64,000 nt of DNA from Saturnia japonica (taxonomy: Eukaryota; Arthropoda; Insecta; Lepidoptera; Saturniidae). The stretch spans positions 15,349,018 to 15,413,017 of the forward strand of contig CM065319.1 in NCBI GenBank assembly GCA_033032175.1. Reading direction: 5' to 3'. The position numbers and the translations under genes were made by a program. Shown one piece after another: positions 39,601 through 49,391 of the stretch. Positions within the stretch are counted from its first letter, which is position 1. Every line of letters begins with the position of its first letter. The notes below the pieces were generated by a model. The model saw only the letters and a program-made list of their open reading frames with translations, did no database searches and had not been told where the DNA came from.

Positions 39601-42600
39601 GCCCAAAAAGACTGGCATCATGAACCTTCCTATGCCGCCAGGTAATTTATTATTAAATCTTCTGTAAGGCGAGGTCTATGATCTATCTCTCTTTGCACTC
39701 AGATGTCAAACGAATGTATGGTTACTCTAGGAGATATTACAGACTACTTTGCTATCAATAAATATCAATAATATTCATTAAACTCGTAACACCTCACCCT
39801 CTCTGTAACAATGTATTAGCTATTTGTTTTATAATTGTTACATTGAAAATAATATATAGACCACGAGTCTACTGTATTGGGATTTTATTAATAAAAAAAA
39901 AATGTATTCCTCATTTTCGTCCAGTGAGATTATCAAGGTTATATGTATACAATTAAAAAAAAAAAAAATTGGAAGAAGGAAAAAAATAAGTTGGTTGAAT
40001 ATTTATATTTTTGATAGTTCTTTTTTTAAATACAATTGTTTTTATTGCAATTTGTAGATTATTAAAAACCAAATTAAAGTTATTTCATTGGTAACTTTTG
40101 ACCTCAGCCCTGAAATCCATATATATATTACGGGTAGATGCTAAAATGAATTAAATACTTACGTTTTTTTATGGAACGCATTCAACCTATTTTGAATATT
40201 TTCATAGAGCTTAAAATTACTAACAAATAATGTAATACGAATAGTAAAAAGGGCCATTATTGAAATCAATGGCAATATTAAATAATATTGAATAAAAAAA
40301 TAAAGAAAGCGTTTTACCACGGCTTCACACTTTGGCTTAAATCAACTTGATTGGTTGGTATGAATAAAGGGGCGTGGCCTGTGAATCATACTTTGAAAGG
40401 AGTGGCTTGTCAGTACTGTCATTGTCAATTGTAATAATAAAGCGAACTAAAAATTACTGGTTTACTGAAAAGGATTTTTTATTTTAGTACTGTTTGCAGT
40501 GATACCCGGATCTGAGGAATTGAGTGGAGACGAAATGGACGGATCCACGCCGCCGCCCGCGCCGCGTCATAACCAGTACTCACATGTCTTCGCAGCTAGA
40601 AAACCCTGCAGGGATAATGTATGTATCATTCTTTCAAATATATTTTACTCAATTTAGTATTTGAAAACGTTCACTGATATTAAAAAAAAAAAACCAAAAT
40701 ATTTCGTTTCTATCATCACTAATAGAATCGCGAAGGAACTACAATAGTCATTTAGAAGCTATTCATAGGTGGTTTTTTTTAATATTAGCTGGGCTTATTG
40801 ATGGTATTGTCTCTAATGATAAGGATAGTGCAACCCAAACAAAACGGTGACCATTAAGAGATCAGAAAATCTGTTCACATAACGCATGCAGGACTGATGT
40901 CGTAAGAAGAGGGAGATGGTTCCACAGTTTCACTAGCTCAACTATGTCACATTAATTCTCAACTATACACCTATTGTTACGTGACAGTCTGATGGAAGAT
41001 GGTATAGGAACTGGTTCTTGAATGCTGCCACCGGAACTCGGATATTTACATACATACATACCATCACCCCTGTATCCCGGAATGGTTAGGCAGAAATGTA
41101 CTAAAGTACACCTACGGTTCGTTGAGTAAGTTATTAGGTTCCATGTAATAGGGAGCGAGCCTATTTACATTAATCGGACAAAAAAGCCACTTACAACCAC
41201 TAGGCTAATAAGTTTGGTGAAATACTTTCAGATTAGCAGTGATAGCTGATCAGGAAAGTATTGGCCAACTACCAACCACCATGCATCTCTTTATTTCCCT
41301 TATTACTTCAAATTCAATGTTACCACAGTAAGGTCTTTTGGACAATGTTTAAAAGCATTTTAAAACTATCTGTAGTGCATTATCAACATGTTTGAGGGAT
41401 TTTTTGAAAAGACTATTATAAAATCAAAATATTCTTTATTCTATTTATGCCCTAAGAAGGAACACTACCACCGATTCGGAAAACATTCCAGCCATCGAGA
41501 AAGAGCAGGCAGGAAACTATTTGGTTCATCAATGTCTTATTTTATTTATTAAATTATTTTTTACAATATTGAATTAATTATATACAGTTATTATCATTTT
41601 CAGTAGACGTACAGAGAGTACACATCCTGACATCACCATCATTCACATAATCATCTACCCCATAATACTCCTTAGACAATAAAACTTAGTTAACATGATT
41701 CTTAAACTTATTATCCGGCAAATCATTAATGTGCTTAGGAAGTTTATTATAAGAACCTAACTCAATTACCTAAAAACCTTTTATTTGTTTTACTAAGACG
41801 GAATTACTATTTTATATTTATTTCTATTATTGATAGCCTTTCGTGTTTCAGGTGAGTTCGAAATTAAAAAGGCCGCGGATATTAAAAAGAAGGGGATCAA
41901 AAGTCGTTCCAGTGGCGACGCCAACGCATCACGCCAAAGATTGGGGCGAGAAGTGTGTTGATGGATTCCAGGTAAGATTACTATTAGCAACGAAACCAAA
42001 ATACCTCTTATAAAATACCATAAATGATTCACTTTTGTGTGCTAAATATCAATTAATTGGAGATGTACGGGAAGTATGGCTGTCTTAGTGCAGCTGTCGA
42101 AGCTCTTTGATAGATGTTTGACGTCAGATTTTCAACACAAGATTTTTAGCTAATCAAGCGACTACTAGGAATTTTTCCACCTCATGCTATGGTTTCATAT
42201 CAATGGAATTGGTGACCAAGTGTTCTACTACTGAGATATCTGAGAAAACTTTTTAAAAGCCAGCCTTTAACCCAGTTTAAGATAAGTCCCGTAATTTTTT
42301 TCACCTTATTTTACCATAACAACATTACTTGATGATATATTCTTAGATGAATTATTGTTGTTGAAACGCGAAATTAAAGATCCATATTTGAAAAGTAATG
42401 TTACACCTTTCAGGTGATTACACAAATAGGTGAAGGTACATATGGTCAAGTGTACAAAGCTCGGGACAAGAACACCGGGCAACTGGTCGCCCTGAAGAAA
42501 GTTCGACTGGAGAATGAGAAAGAAGGCTTTCCCATCACTGCGGTGCGTGAGATCAAGATACTGCGCCAGTTGAACCATAAGAATATTGTCAACCTGAGAG

Positions 42601-45600
42601 AGATTGTGACTGATAAGCAGGATGCTATGGACTTTAGGAAGGTATGGACGCATTTCTCTACACGTATCTCTGCTAAGCAGTTTACCTTGATAATTACAGA
42701 GCGCGGTTTCTACAATATGTTCTCATATAGATTCACTGATTGACAAATTTTATTATAATAGTGTATATTTTTGTGTAGTATTTTTATTTGTGTGTATATG
42801 AAAGATTATTGAATGTGCTAATGCTTAGTACTTATGTACTTAGGTACGTAGCAAATTGTTTCACGGTGTAATTCTCTCCGTTCGCAATTTGTTTCTTTAC
42901 ACATTTCCTGATCGCAACTTGTCCCCATTCAAAATCCTTTCCGTTCACAACGTGTCCCCATTCTCAAATCATTGCCGTTCGCAAGATGTCCCCATTTAAA
43001 AATCTTTCCCATTCGCAACTCTTCTTCATTTGTTATTCGTTCCCATTCGTAATTTATCTGTGTTTACATATCCCTGTTCACAAATCCTTTTGTTCCTTTA
43101 TTTTGTTCATGTAATATGTGAGAATTGTATTTTTCAAATCAGTTTTTTTCGTATTGACCACTAAATAATAATTATAGCCTTATATATACAAAAATATATG
43201 GTTTATTTATAGGATAAGGGTTCCTTTTACCTTGTATTTGAATACATGGACCATGATCTGATGGGCCTCCTCGAGTCAAAGATGGTGGACTTCACGGAGT
43301 GTCACAACGCGTCTATAATGCGACAGCTGCTGGACGGGCTTGCGTACTGCCACAGGAAGAACTTCCTCCACAGGGACATCAAATGCAGTAACATATTGAT
43401 GAATAATAAGTGAGTCAGTATTCCTGTTCGTGTAGCTTATAGATTGTTTGTTTTTATGTTATAATATCAAATTGCTTTAGGCATATTCAGAGTAAAATCT
43501 GGTTTATGAATTTTTGTTAGCAAGCTATTATTTATTTATTAGGTGTAATGTACGTAAGAAGCCTACTTAATTACTTTACAAGTTATTGAATTTAGAACTT
43601 AATTGATAGTTTTGATATTCAAAGTACTTAATTCTTTCTAAACAAATATTTAGTACTATTTGATGGACAAGTTGTAAATTACAGTTCGACCAAAAATGTT
43701 TCATTTTCATTTGTCTAGTTTATCTGTCATTTTGCCGCTGTTTAACTTTGTTGAGGAATGGCACACAATTTTTTTTAAAGATTTCTTTCTACTTGGGTGT
43801 GTCCGACTGGTGAAATACCTCCATCCTACAGAAGATCACAGCCAAATGATTTTCTGTTCTGTTCTTGTGAGTAGGGTAACAAGCATCCTAATTCTACGGT
43901 AGCCATTAGGCGAGCCATGTATGCTTATTTGCCCACTAAATTCACGTTTTGCAATTCTTACCGTGCAATCACAAGTAAGCTGTACATAAAATATTCGATT
44001 TGTTTATTTTGAAGGGGTGAAGTGAAACTCGGCGACTTCGGGTTAGCGCGATTATGGTCGGCGGAGGACCGGCAGCGCCCGTACACGAACAAGGTGATCA
44101 CGCTCTGGTACCGCCCGCCTGAACTCCTGCTCGGCGAGGAGAGGTACGGGCCCTCCGTCGACGTCTGGTCCATGGGCTGCATACTGGGTGAACTGTTCCT
44201 TAAACATCCGCTATTCCAGGTATATTTTAATTTGTTTTTTTTTTTTTTTTTTTTTCTATCTGACTGTATTGTTAGACATAAGGGCCCTGAACACTCAGAA
44301 GGCTTCACAGCTTCTCCGGGCTTGGGGTCTAGCACTTAAGGTACTCAGCCGCAAAAGCGTGGCAACAAGTTCAAGGGTGCCAAAGTGGCCGAACCCCAGC
44401 TTGGGCTGTTGCCTTAGTTGCTATTAAGTCGCGAACTGACTAATTCGAAAGGGATATGTTACTTTTTTGTATTATCTCGCATTGTTTTGTTTTGGATAAA
44501 CAAAATATTGGGAGATATCCCTATCCTATCCTCCTCCCTTCCCGTTAATGCTACGTGAATCCTTACTATATAATATTATAAATGCGAAAGTGAGTTTGTT
44601 TGTTTGGTACTCAATCACCCAAAACGGGAAAACTGGTTTGGACGAAATTTGGCACACAGACAGCTCGTAACCTAAATTAAGACATAGGATACTTTATATC
44701 CGAGCAAAGACCCAATTCTCAAGTTCACGTAGACGAATTCGCGGGCACACCTAGTATCGCATAAAGGTGAGTTGTATGCGATGATTATTAGTACGTATAG
44801 TCAAGGTTATTTCAAAGTCCAATGTACCTTGCAAGATCATCTTGATGACTTCTTTTTTAATCATTGTAAATGATCGAAGGGAGATACATGAAGGATTTAC
44901 AGTTACCGGCTGTAAATAATGTACATAGAGCTAAAGAAAGAGATAGTTGGCTACTTTCGGATTTGTAGAGCGTCGGCATGAGCTGTGGAAGGCGTTATGG
45001 TTCGTCTGTTCTAGCTTAGCTTGTATGCAGTTTTGCTAGACTGGCATTCCGCCTTCTCTCCATGACCGGAATTCGGTCTTGTGGTGTGTTCCGTTATTTC
45101 CCCAAAAAATGTTCATTCTGGTTCCGTACTGCCTCGATTATGTCTTCATCAGTGTTCATCAGAGGGATGGGGGGTGGGGTCTTTTTTATGTGCCTCTTCT
45201 ATGACTCGTGAGGGAACTGTTTCTCTTAGGCGTTTTGCTATCCTTGTATGTTCTTCCTTCGAGCTACAACCCAATATCACTTTCTAGTCCGCTTTACGTA
45301 AACGGCCGACCTTCAGGCCTGGTTTTTCTGGCGTCGTTTCCAGTTCTTAGTTGCTTATTTATGTCACCGCTACTGTCACCTTTCGATATGAAAGAAACTA
45401 TAATGGAATGTATCATCTCTCTTTTCGGTACTATTTGGTCTTTATTTGCTTTCTGTGTTATTGTTGTTTCTTCCATCTTGTCTTTGATGCTGTTTATCAT
45501 AGCGTCTAGTTCTTGTACTCCATTTTTAGCCTGTTTTACTATTTTTTAATAAGCTAATGTATTTAAACTTATCTGAAAAAAAAAATTATCACTATATCTT

Positions 45601-46892
45601 CATAAAAAATAATTCTGTAGTAACGCGTGCCTCAGCCGCGAGCACTCCTAGTAAAGAACCATAGAATTTAACAGCGGTGCTACTATTGTCAGTTAAGCAA
45701 TCTCCAGCTCTCTCTACACTGTGCCTTCCTCTTGACATCGTGATACAACATGATGCCTATTTTTTCCTTCACTTGCAGAATGTATGTCCTTCTTGATATT
45801 ATTCCCCTCTCCCTCTTTCCTTCTATTATCGTTTTTAATAGGTCGTCGTGTCGAATCAAATGCCCCACCAAATTCCCCTCTCATTTTTAATGATCTCTAG
45901 CTCCTCTGTTTTACCATGTTTAATACCTCTTCGTTGGTTTCAAAATAAGAATAAAGATACGAGTCTGTTCGAGTAAAACGGAATTCATTTTCCAGGGTAA
46001 CGTGGACATGATGCAACTGGAGATGATATCGCGAGTTTGCGGAACTCCGGTCCCAGGAGTATGGCCGAACGTGGTGAACCTGCCGCTGTGGCACACGCTG
46101 CGCCCGAAGCGATTCCACAAGCGCTGCGTGCGCGACCAGTTCGCGTTCATGCCGCAGCCGGCGCTCTATCTTCTCGATCGCATGCTGGAATTAGACCCTG
46201 ACAAGCGGATCACAGCCGACGAAGCGCTTAAAAGCGCCTGGCTGAAGAACGTCATTCCTGAACAGTGAGTTTTGCCTTTGTCTTGTATTATAATTATATT
46301 AGGATATCAATTCTGATTTAACAGTGAAATTGCCCAAGCCAACCTCACGTTCATATTATTTACCTACAAATCAATGTTCAAATAACATCTATTTTCCTTC
46401 TAAGTAAAATTATTCTTTTAAAATTGCATTATCCATTATTTACTAAAGGATAATATCTAAAATAATTTAATATCTGTGTCCATAACCAAAATCCATTTTA
46501 AGATATCTATACCCAGATTCGAAATCTCATATCTGTAACATCTCTGATTTATATGGCGTTTAGGGATCCTTGATAAGCAGAGCGCCTTACTGGCCTCATA
46601 TTTTCTTTCAAACGTTCTTAAAGGCAAGAATTATATCGATTTGGGAATTATTTCCAGAATGCCAGCACCAGAGCTGCCCACTTGGCAGGACTGCCACGAA
46701 CTCTGGTCGAAACAGCGTCGTCGGCAACAACGCGAGCAGGACCAAGGCAAGAAGCCGTACGGTTACGTCGACGAGGGCAAACAGAACGACTCCTCGAATC
46801 AATCCGACACGAGTTACAAGAGCGAAGCGTACAAAGACAGCGGATTCAAATCAACAGAGTCGGGCCAAGAGACTGTCGGTCAAGTGAAATAG
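27365..46892 (+). CDS. Cdk12: Cyclin-dependent kinase 12, complete, 16 coding exons
   Basis: Joined exons are 27365-28119, 32021-32175, 33233-33339, 34567-34709, 36781-36901, 37404-37535, 38330-38521, 38727-38891, 39524-39641, 40500-40618, 41852-41971, 42414-42641, 43213-43409, 44015-44219, 45996-46264 and 46658-46892. They give 3261 nt, or 1086 residues plus stop, with all phases consistent. CDK12 with cyclin K phosphorylates the RNA polymerase II C-terminal domain during elongation, in the nucleus. Seen: a Lys-rich stretch (about 141-162) and RS-rich blocks; Pro-rich linkers with PMPP motifs; kinase glycine loop GEGTYGQV (715-722); catalytic K737; helix PITAVRE (749-755; PITAIRE in human); HRDIKCSN with D840; DFG with D858; T-loop T875 in [10 protein letters not shown]; and the C-terminal [10 protein letters not shown] plus RRR, the helix and basic cluster that mark CDK12/13. 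Length is close to the insect ortholog. The exon 3/4 junction and the exon 10 acceptor have alternatives. Confidence 0.93.
30725..30870 (+). repeat. SINE fragment (same family)
   Basis: The body segment AAGTTGAAAATCTGTCGCGT to GGGCCACATCGTCACTTAAC is present; the tRNA-like head is missing. Confidence 0.6.
31079..31445 (+). repeat. Interspersed repeat, same family
   Basis: TAGCTGTGCTCGTGGCTTCG to GTTTCGGAGATAAAG. It is preceded at 31018-31078 by a second, truncated head (CCCGCGGCTCCGCTCGGGTG). It lies in Cdk12 intron 1. Confidence 0.65.
32021..32175 (+). CDS. Cdk12: Cdk12 coding exon 2
   Basis: Acceptor TTTTAAAG; the first base completes an Arg codon. It encodes [20 protein letters not shown] and an Arg/Asp/His-rich end, then donor CCAG|GTGGGA in phase 1. 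Confidence 0.85.
33233..33339 (+). CDS. Cdk12: Cdk12 coding exon 3 (RS-rich)
   Basis: Acceptor TTTATCAG in phase 1, donor GAG|GTGAAG in phase 0. It encodes [20 protein letters not shown] and further Arg/Ser/His repeats. An alternative donor CAG|GTTGGT lies 19 bases downstream (end 33358, phase 2). Confidence 0.75.
33430..33905 (-). mobile_element. LINE 3' fragment (RT C-terminus), copy A
   Basis: Read on the minus strand it encodes [16 protein letters not shown] and, further on, [16 protein letters not shown] and LLSKGYYG. This is the typical C-terminal end of reverse transcriptases of CR1/jockey-like LINEs. It lies in Cdk12 intron 3. Confidence 0.7.
34506..34522. repeat. G-rich run
   Basis: GGGGA followed by a run of 12 G shortly before the exon 4 acceptor of Cdk12. 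Confidence 0.8.
34567..34709 (+). CDS. Cdk12: Cdk12 coding exon 4 (RS-rich)
   Basis: Acceptor GTGTGTTTAG in phase 0, donor CACAG|GTATAC in phase 2. The frame reads [20 protein letters not shown] and continues RS-like. A competing acceptor GTGCAG at 34586 would fit the alternative exon-3 donor instead. The exon lies just after a poly-G run. Confidence 0.7.
34960..35475 (-). repeat. Interspersed repeat, same family, reverse
   Basis: GAAATAACAGTTTTTTACTA to AAAGCTAGTTT, including TCAATTCGGGCGCTTAATTG. It lies in Cdk12 intron 4. Confidence 0.65.
35615..35820 (+). repeat. SINE-like repeat (CTACTTGGGGCAGCCCAACT)
   Basis: It shares TGGTGAAATACCTCCATCCT-type wording with 43775-43930 and a short piece at 1345-1385. 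Reverse relatives are at about 8900-9015 and 61985-62180 (GGAACATAACACAAGGTTAT / GGAACACAACATAATGATAT). Confidence 0.5.
36622..36649. repeat. (TA)n microsatellite
   Basis: An uninterrupted TA run of 14 units in Cdk12 intron 4. Confidence 0.95.
36781..36901 (+). CDS. Cdk12: Cdk12 coding exon 5
   Basis: Acceptor TTACTCTAG, donor AAG|GTAATT. It includes [20 protein letters not shown], a block recognisable from CDK12/13 proteins upstream of the kinase domain. Phase 2 in, phase 0 out. Confidence 0.88.
37404..37535 (+). CDS. Cdk12: Cdk12 coding exon 6
   Basis: 44 codons in phase 0, acceptor TTTTCAG, donor GAA|GTAAGA. It is Glu/Ser/Thr-rich, beginning [13 protein letters not shown]; no domain. Confidence 0.85.
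37685..37965 (+). repeat. tRNA-derived SINE, best copy
   Basis: A box-A-like TGGCTAAGTGGTAGC is followed about 40 bases later by a box-B-like GAGTTCGAATCC, as in tRNA-derived SINEs. The body has TTGAAAATCTGTCGCCAAG and GGGCCACATCATCA. Other copies are listed separately. It lies in Cdk12 intron 6. Confidence 0.75.
38145..38310 (+). repeat. Second SINE family, tRNA-like head
   Basis: TGGTGCAGTGGTAGTAAG and CCTGGTTCGATCCCCG are good A and B boxes. A related copy is at about 29185-29340 (CCAAGTGGTAGCAA, then TTACCATAGTA and CTTAGTTTGAA). Both lie in Cdk12 introns. Confidence 0.65.
38330..38521 (+). CDS. Cdk12: Cdk12 coding exon 7
   Basis: 64 codons in phase 0, acceptor AAACAG, donor GAG|GTAGTT. 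Pro/Glu-rich with [11 protein letters not shown] and MIPPPEF. Confidence 0.85.
38727..38891 (+). CDS. Cdk12: Cdk12 coding exon 8 (Pro-rich)
   Basis: 55 codons in phase 0, acceptor TTTCAG, donor ACACAG|GTGAGT. It starts [20 protein letters not shown] and ends [12 protein letters not shown]. Its last 18 bases plus the donor are the founder unit of the minisatellite that follows. Confidence 0.88.
38874..39375 (+). repeat. Minisatellite of about 41 bp units seeded by the exon 8 splice junction
   Basis: About 12 imperfect units follow one another. Unit 1 is the end of exon 8 (ATGCCACCTAACACACAG) plus its donor GTGAGTTGGTAGAAGTAGT. Later units read, for example, ATACACAG then ATGAGTTGGTAGAAG. The donor GT is changed to AT or TT in every later unit I read. 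Confidence 0.9.
39524..39641 (+). CDS. Cdk12: Cdk12 coding exon 9
   Basis: Acceptor ATTAAG, donor CCAG|GTAATT, phase 0 in and 1 out. It ends [12 protein letters not shown], a short block typical of CDK12. Confidence 0.87.
40500..40618 (+). CDS. Cdk12: Cdk12 coding exon 10
   Basis: It encodes [20 protein letters not shown] and onward to donor AAT|GTATGT. The acceptor TTTGCAG before 40500 is preferred. A second acceptor, ATTTTAG before 40488, keeps frame and would add four residues (VLFA). Confidence 0.82.
41435..41864 (-). mobile_element. LINE 3' fragment, copy B, abutting Cdk12 exon 11
   Basis: It is closely similar to copy A (33430-33905) through the [14 protein letters not shown] region. 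Similarity fades near 41840-41864, that is at, and perhaps past, the exon 11 acceptor. It is degenerate. Confidence 0.65.
41852..41971 (+). CDS. Cdk12: Cdk12 coding exon 11
   Basis: 40 codons in phase 0, acceptor GTTTCAG, donor CAG|GTAAGA. It ends [11 protein letters not shown], matching the segment just before the CDK12 kinase domain. The sequence just upstream, and perhaps its first bases, resemble a LINE remnant. Confidence 0.88.
42414..42641 (+). CDS. Cdk12: Cdk12 coding exon 12 (kinase N-lobe)
   Basis: 76 codons in phase 0. It carries the glycine loop [13 protein letters not shown] and the PITAVRE helix, and ends DAMDFRK at donor AAG|GTATGG. Confidence 0.95.
42850..43085 (+). repeat. 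Degenerate intronic tandem repeat
   Basis: Repeated CCRTTCGCAA.TTGTCCCCATTC-like blocks (TTCGCAAT, ATCGCAACTTGTCCCCATTC, TTCACAACGTGTCCCCATTC, TTCGCAAGATGTCCCCATTT and on), roughly 40 bp apart. They lie in Cdk12 intron 12. Confidence 0.6.
43213..43409 (+). CDS. Cdk12: Cdk12 coding exon 13 (hinge and catalytic loop)
   Basis: Acceptor TTTATAG. It encodes [20 protein letters not shown] and the catalytic loop [10 protein letters not shown]. It ends in phase 2 at AA|GTGAGT. Confidence 0.95.
44015..44219 (+). CDS. Cdk12: Cdk12 coding exon 14 (activation segment)
   Basis: Acceptor TTTGAAG. DFG, the T-loop [15 protein letters not shown] and [12 protein letters not shown] are all present. Donor CAG|GTATAT, phase 0 out. 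Confidence 0.95.
45081..45560 (-). mobile_element. Possible LINE ORF1 (gag-like) remnant
   Basis: Minus-strand frames show coding-like stretches ([44 protein letters not shown]) split by a stop and a frameshift. The wording recalls gag-like ORF1 of insect LINEs. This is an inference from memory of the style and is not decisive. Confidence 0.35.
45650..45885 (-). mobile_element. LINE remnant (reverse transcriptase tail)
   Basis: The minus-strand frame has [20 protein letters not shown] and then [10 protein letters not shown] and CRESWRLL. This is the familiar end of lepidopteran endonuclease/reverse-transcriptase LINEs. It lies in Cdk12 intron 14. Confidence 0.6.
45996..46264 (+). CDS. Cdk12: Cdk12 coding exon 15 (kinase C-lobe)
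   Basis: Acceptor TTTTCCAG. It encodes the end of the kinase domain ([28 protein letters not shown]). Donor CA|GTGAGT, phase 2 out. Confidence 0.95.
46658..46892 (+). CDS. Cdk12: Cdk12 last coding exon, C-terminal extension
   Basis: Acceptor [28 protein letters not shown] is the CDK12/13-specific helix and basic cluster after the kinase domain. A Ser/Gly/Lys-rich tail follows, and the stop is TAG at 46890-46892. Confidence 0.95.
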
Positions 46893-47965
46893 CATCCGAA
46901 GTACTTTTACACGTTTCTACGTTGAGGTGTTGACGCTTTAGTGGTGCTGAGGTGATTGCCCAGTTGTGATTTTATTTTAGAGTTTTAGTGTTGTCCTATA
47001 CTCTCGGCATTGGCATATGGGGTCGTTCATAAAATACGTCACGCAAAATTTTACCATTTTAGAACCCTCCCCCTTCGTCACACTACGACATATTCTGGGA
47101 CTCCCATATTCAATATTGCATCACGAATCCCGATGATCCCGCCCTCTGTACTTCGTACAATGATATGTGACACTTCATAGTGCACAAATTTCACATTACG
47201 CACCCCCCAACCCTCGCCCTCGCGAACGTATTATTTAACGTTCCCAAACTGGATACCAGGCTGATTGGAAATATCCTTTCTCCTGCAGAGTATCATCTGA
47301 TAGCAATCCAAGATTCTTATTGCACCCGAAGACATTTTAATATAATCAATTTATCTTCCATGGCTAGTTCTAATTGAAATATGTCATAGTTAAGTCTGTG
47401 CGAGTTGATTCGTTCAATTTTTCTATTCAATTTCTTGGTACATTATACGTACGGAATTCCAATGTTGGTACTAGTATGGATTGGGGATCAACAATAATAT
47501 GTGATGAATGGAATGAAGGGTGTATGTCTCAAAATGTTGTATATTTTTATCGTGTACAGAATACAAATGGCCTAGGAATGAAAAGGGACTGTGTACACGT
47601 TTCCCAGATATATATAAAAAAGACACCAGACGTCAACAAAGCAAAGTCGTGAAACGATGGGTTCTATAAAATATTTTGGAAAAAATATTTAACTTTTGTC
47701 TCATCACACCAGGCCGGAAACAATCCTTCATTTCTAAATTGGTCTTGGTGAGTATAAAAGTGTTGAAACAATTGTCTTTCAGATGGATGTGTACCAAAAT
47801 TAATATAAATTAATTATACAATAACCAAAGTATGTTGTACTAGTTACTTTTGTGTTTTATTCTTATGTTTTCGATATATGTCGATCGTGACTTTTTAATG
47901 TTGATGCAGTACGAAGATTTATCACGTCTGACTTTGTGAATAAAGGTTTTTAGCTCGATTACTTA
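46893..47965 (+). other. Cdk12: Cdk12 3' UTR (end approximate)
   Basis: Non-coding sequence after the stop. The first plausible poly(A) signal I chose is AATAAA at 47939-47944. Other candidates lie up to about 48540, so the end is uncertain. A decayed MITE-like piece lies at 47020-47230. Confidence 0.4.
47020..47230. repeat. MITE-like fragment in Cdk12 3' UTR
   Basis: GGGGTCGTTCATAAAATACG with CCTCCCCCTTCGTCAC resembles the ends of the 6079-6557 element (GGGGGCGTTCAAGTATTACG). The right end is decayed. Confidence 0.45.
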
Positions 47966-49235
47966 TTTATTTAATTGCGATGACGTTCCTTTTATAACTC
48001 TTCAATGCTCGAGACTGAGTCATAAATAGATTCATTTGTTACAAAATGAATCGAGCGATTTTTATGTTGCAAAAGTTGTGAATTTGGAATTTTTATGACC
48101 AAAGGTCATTTCATTTATTTTGTTGTTTTAAATAATACAATTTAATTCTTTTATTTAATTTACCATCCTTTCCGTAAGGTCAACGATTTTAATTATGAAT
48201 GTTTTTATTTATGGCACCATTACGAAAACTTTGCTGTTAGCTAAATGTAAGGGAAAAGGTCTAATGTGATACGAATAAATTAAGTTATGGCATTTATTTC
48301 AGTTTTAAGTAAAAAAAAATATCTAATAAAATAATATTTATTTTATTTATTCTAGTTGTTTTCTAATGCCACATGGTATTAATGTTTGTTGATACATTTG
48401 CAAGGTCTTTGCGACATATATCGAAGTCACAAGGATAAGATCACAGCAGGGTTGAAAGATAAATGAATTGTGTTATAACGTGTAATGTGTATCTTATTGT
48501 AAATATTTGTAATTTAGTGTAATTTGTATGATGAATAAGAACAATTCCGGTTATTTACATTTCGGTGATTCGGTGTTTTATTTTATTATTTTACATATTT
48601 TCATCCTCACGCTGCGGACTGTACGGTCTACGTTTTGTATGCTCGAAAAAAACCATAAGTAAGAAACTAAGTCCCGTATAAAATCTCTATAGAGAACTAC
48701 TTTTAACTTAAATTTATTTTAAAAAAATGTATCGTTTTACTGCAATCACATAAATGTTTATTTTTATTAAATAACGCAAATTACTTGAAAATAATTTCAT
48801 TTTAAATATTTTTGTAAATATTATAGATAATTTTAATCGGTACTTTATGTCGTACGGCCCTTATAACAAAGCTCTGAACAAACCTTATTATTATTTAAAA
48901 AGTGAGAGCTTCACAAGTTTTTGAAGTACATTGCTATAGACGAAAGTGTGTACTTTCATAGATTTAAAAATCGTCAGTGTTGCCAAAATAAATATAATAT
49001 AATAAATAGGCCAATGTCACGGCGCGGCGAGTGAATTACTAATGAACGCACAGAGTGTACGATACATATGTAAATACACTCGATTTATGAAATTAATGAA
49101 GTTTTATTTGTTTTAGTACATTAATTTATTACTAAAACCAATACAACGCAGCGCGTGCGTGCGTTACTTAAAATAACTTGGTATAAACCGTTTTAGCGAT
49201 TAACCAATAAATCGAGATTATAGGTCAAGATTGCC

Positions 49236-49391
49236 TGTCCACTGAAGTTGAGCGAGGATGCGGAGCGGAGTTGCGGAGCGTTTCGACTAGTAGAATTGCA
49301 TCTGTAGCAAGATTCGACCAATAGGATTGCATCTCTATATTTTTATGCAATTCTATTGGTCGAAATTTAGACAGCTCCGCTTCAGTGGACA
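49236..49391. mobile_element. Short foldback element
   Basis: Inverted ends TGTCCACTGAAG / CTTCAGTGGACA enclose an internal hairpin (GACCAATAGGATTGCAT against ATGCAATTCTATTGGTC). A related hairpin without the outer ends occurs at about 9043-9108. Confidence 0.65.

Noticed and set aside
42306..42653. Minus-strand 115-aa ORF
   Set aside because: Antisense shadow of the conserved Cdk12 kinase exon 12.
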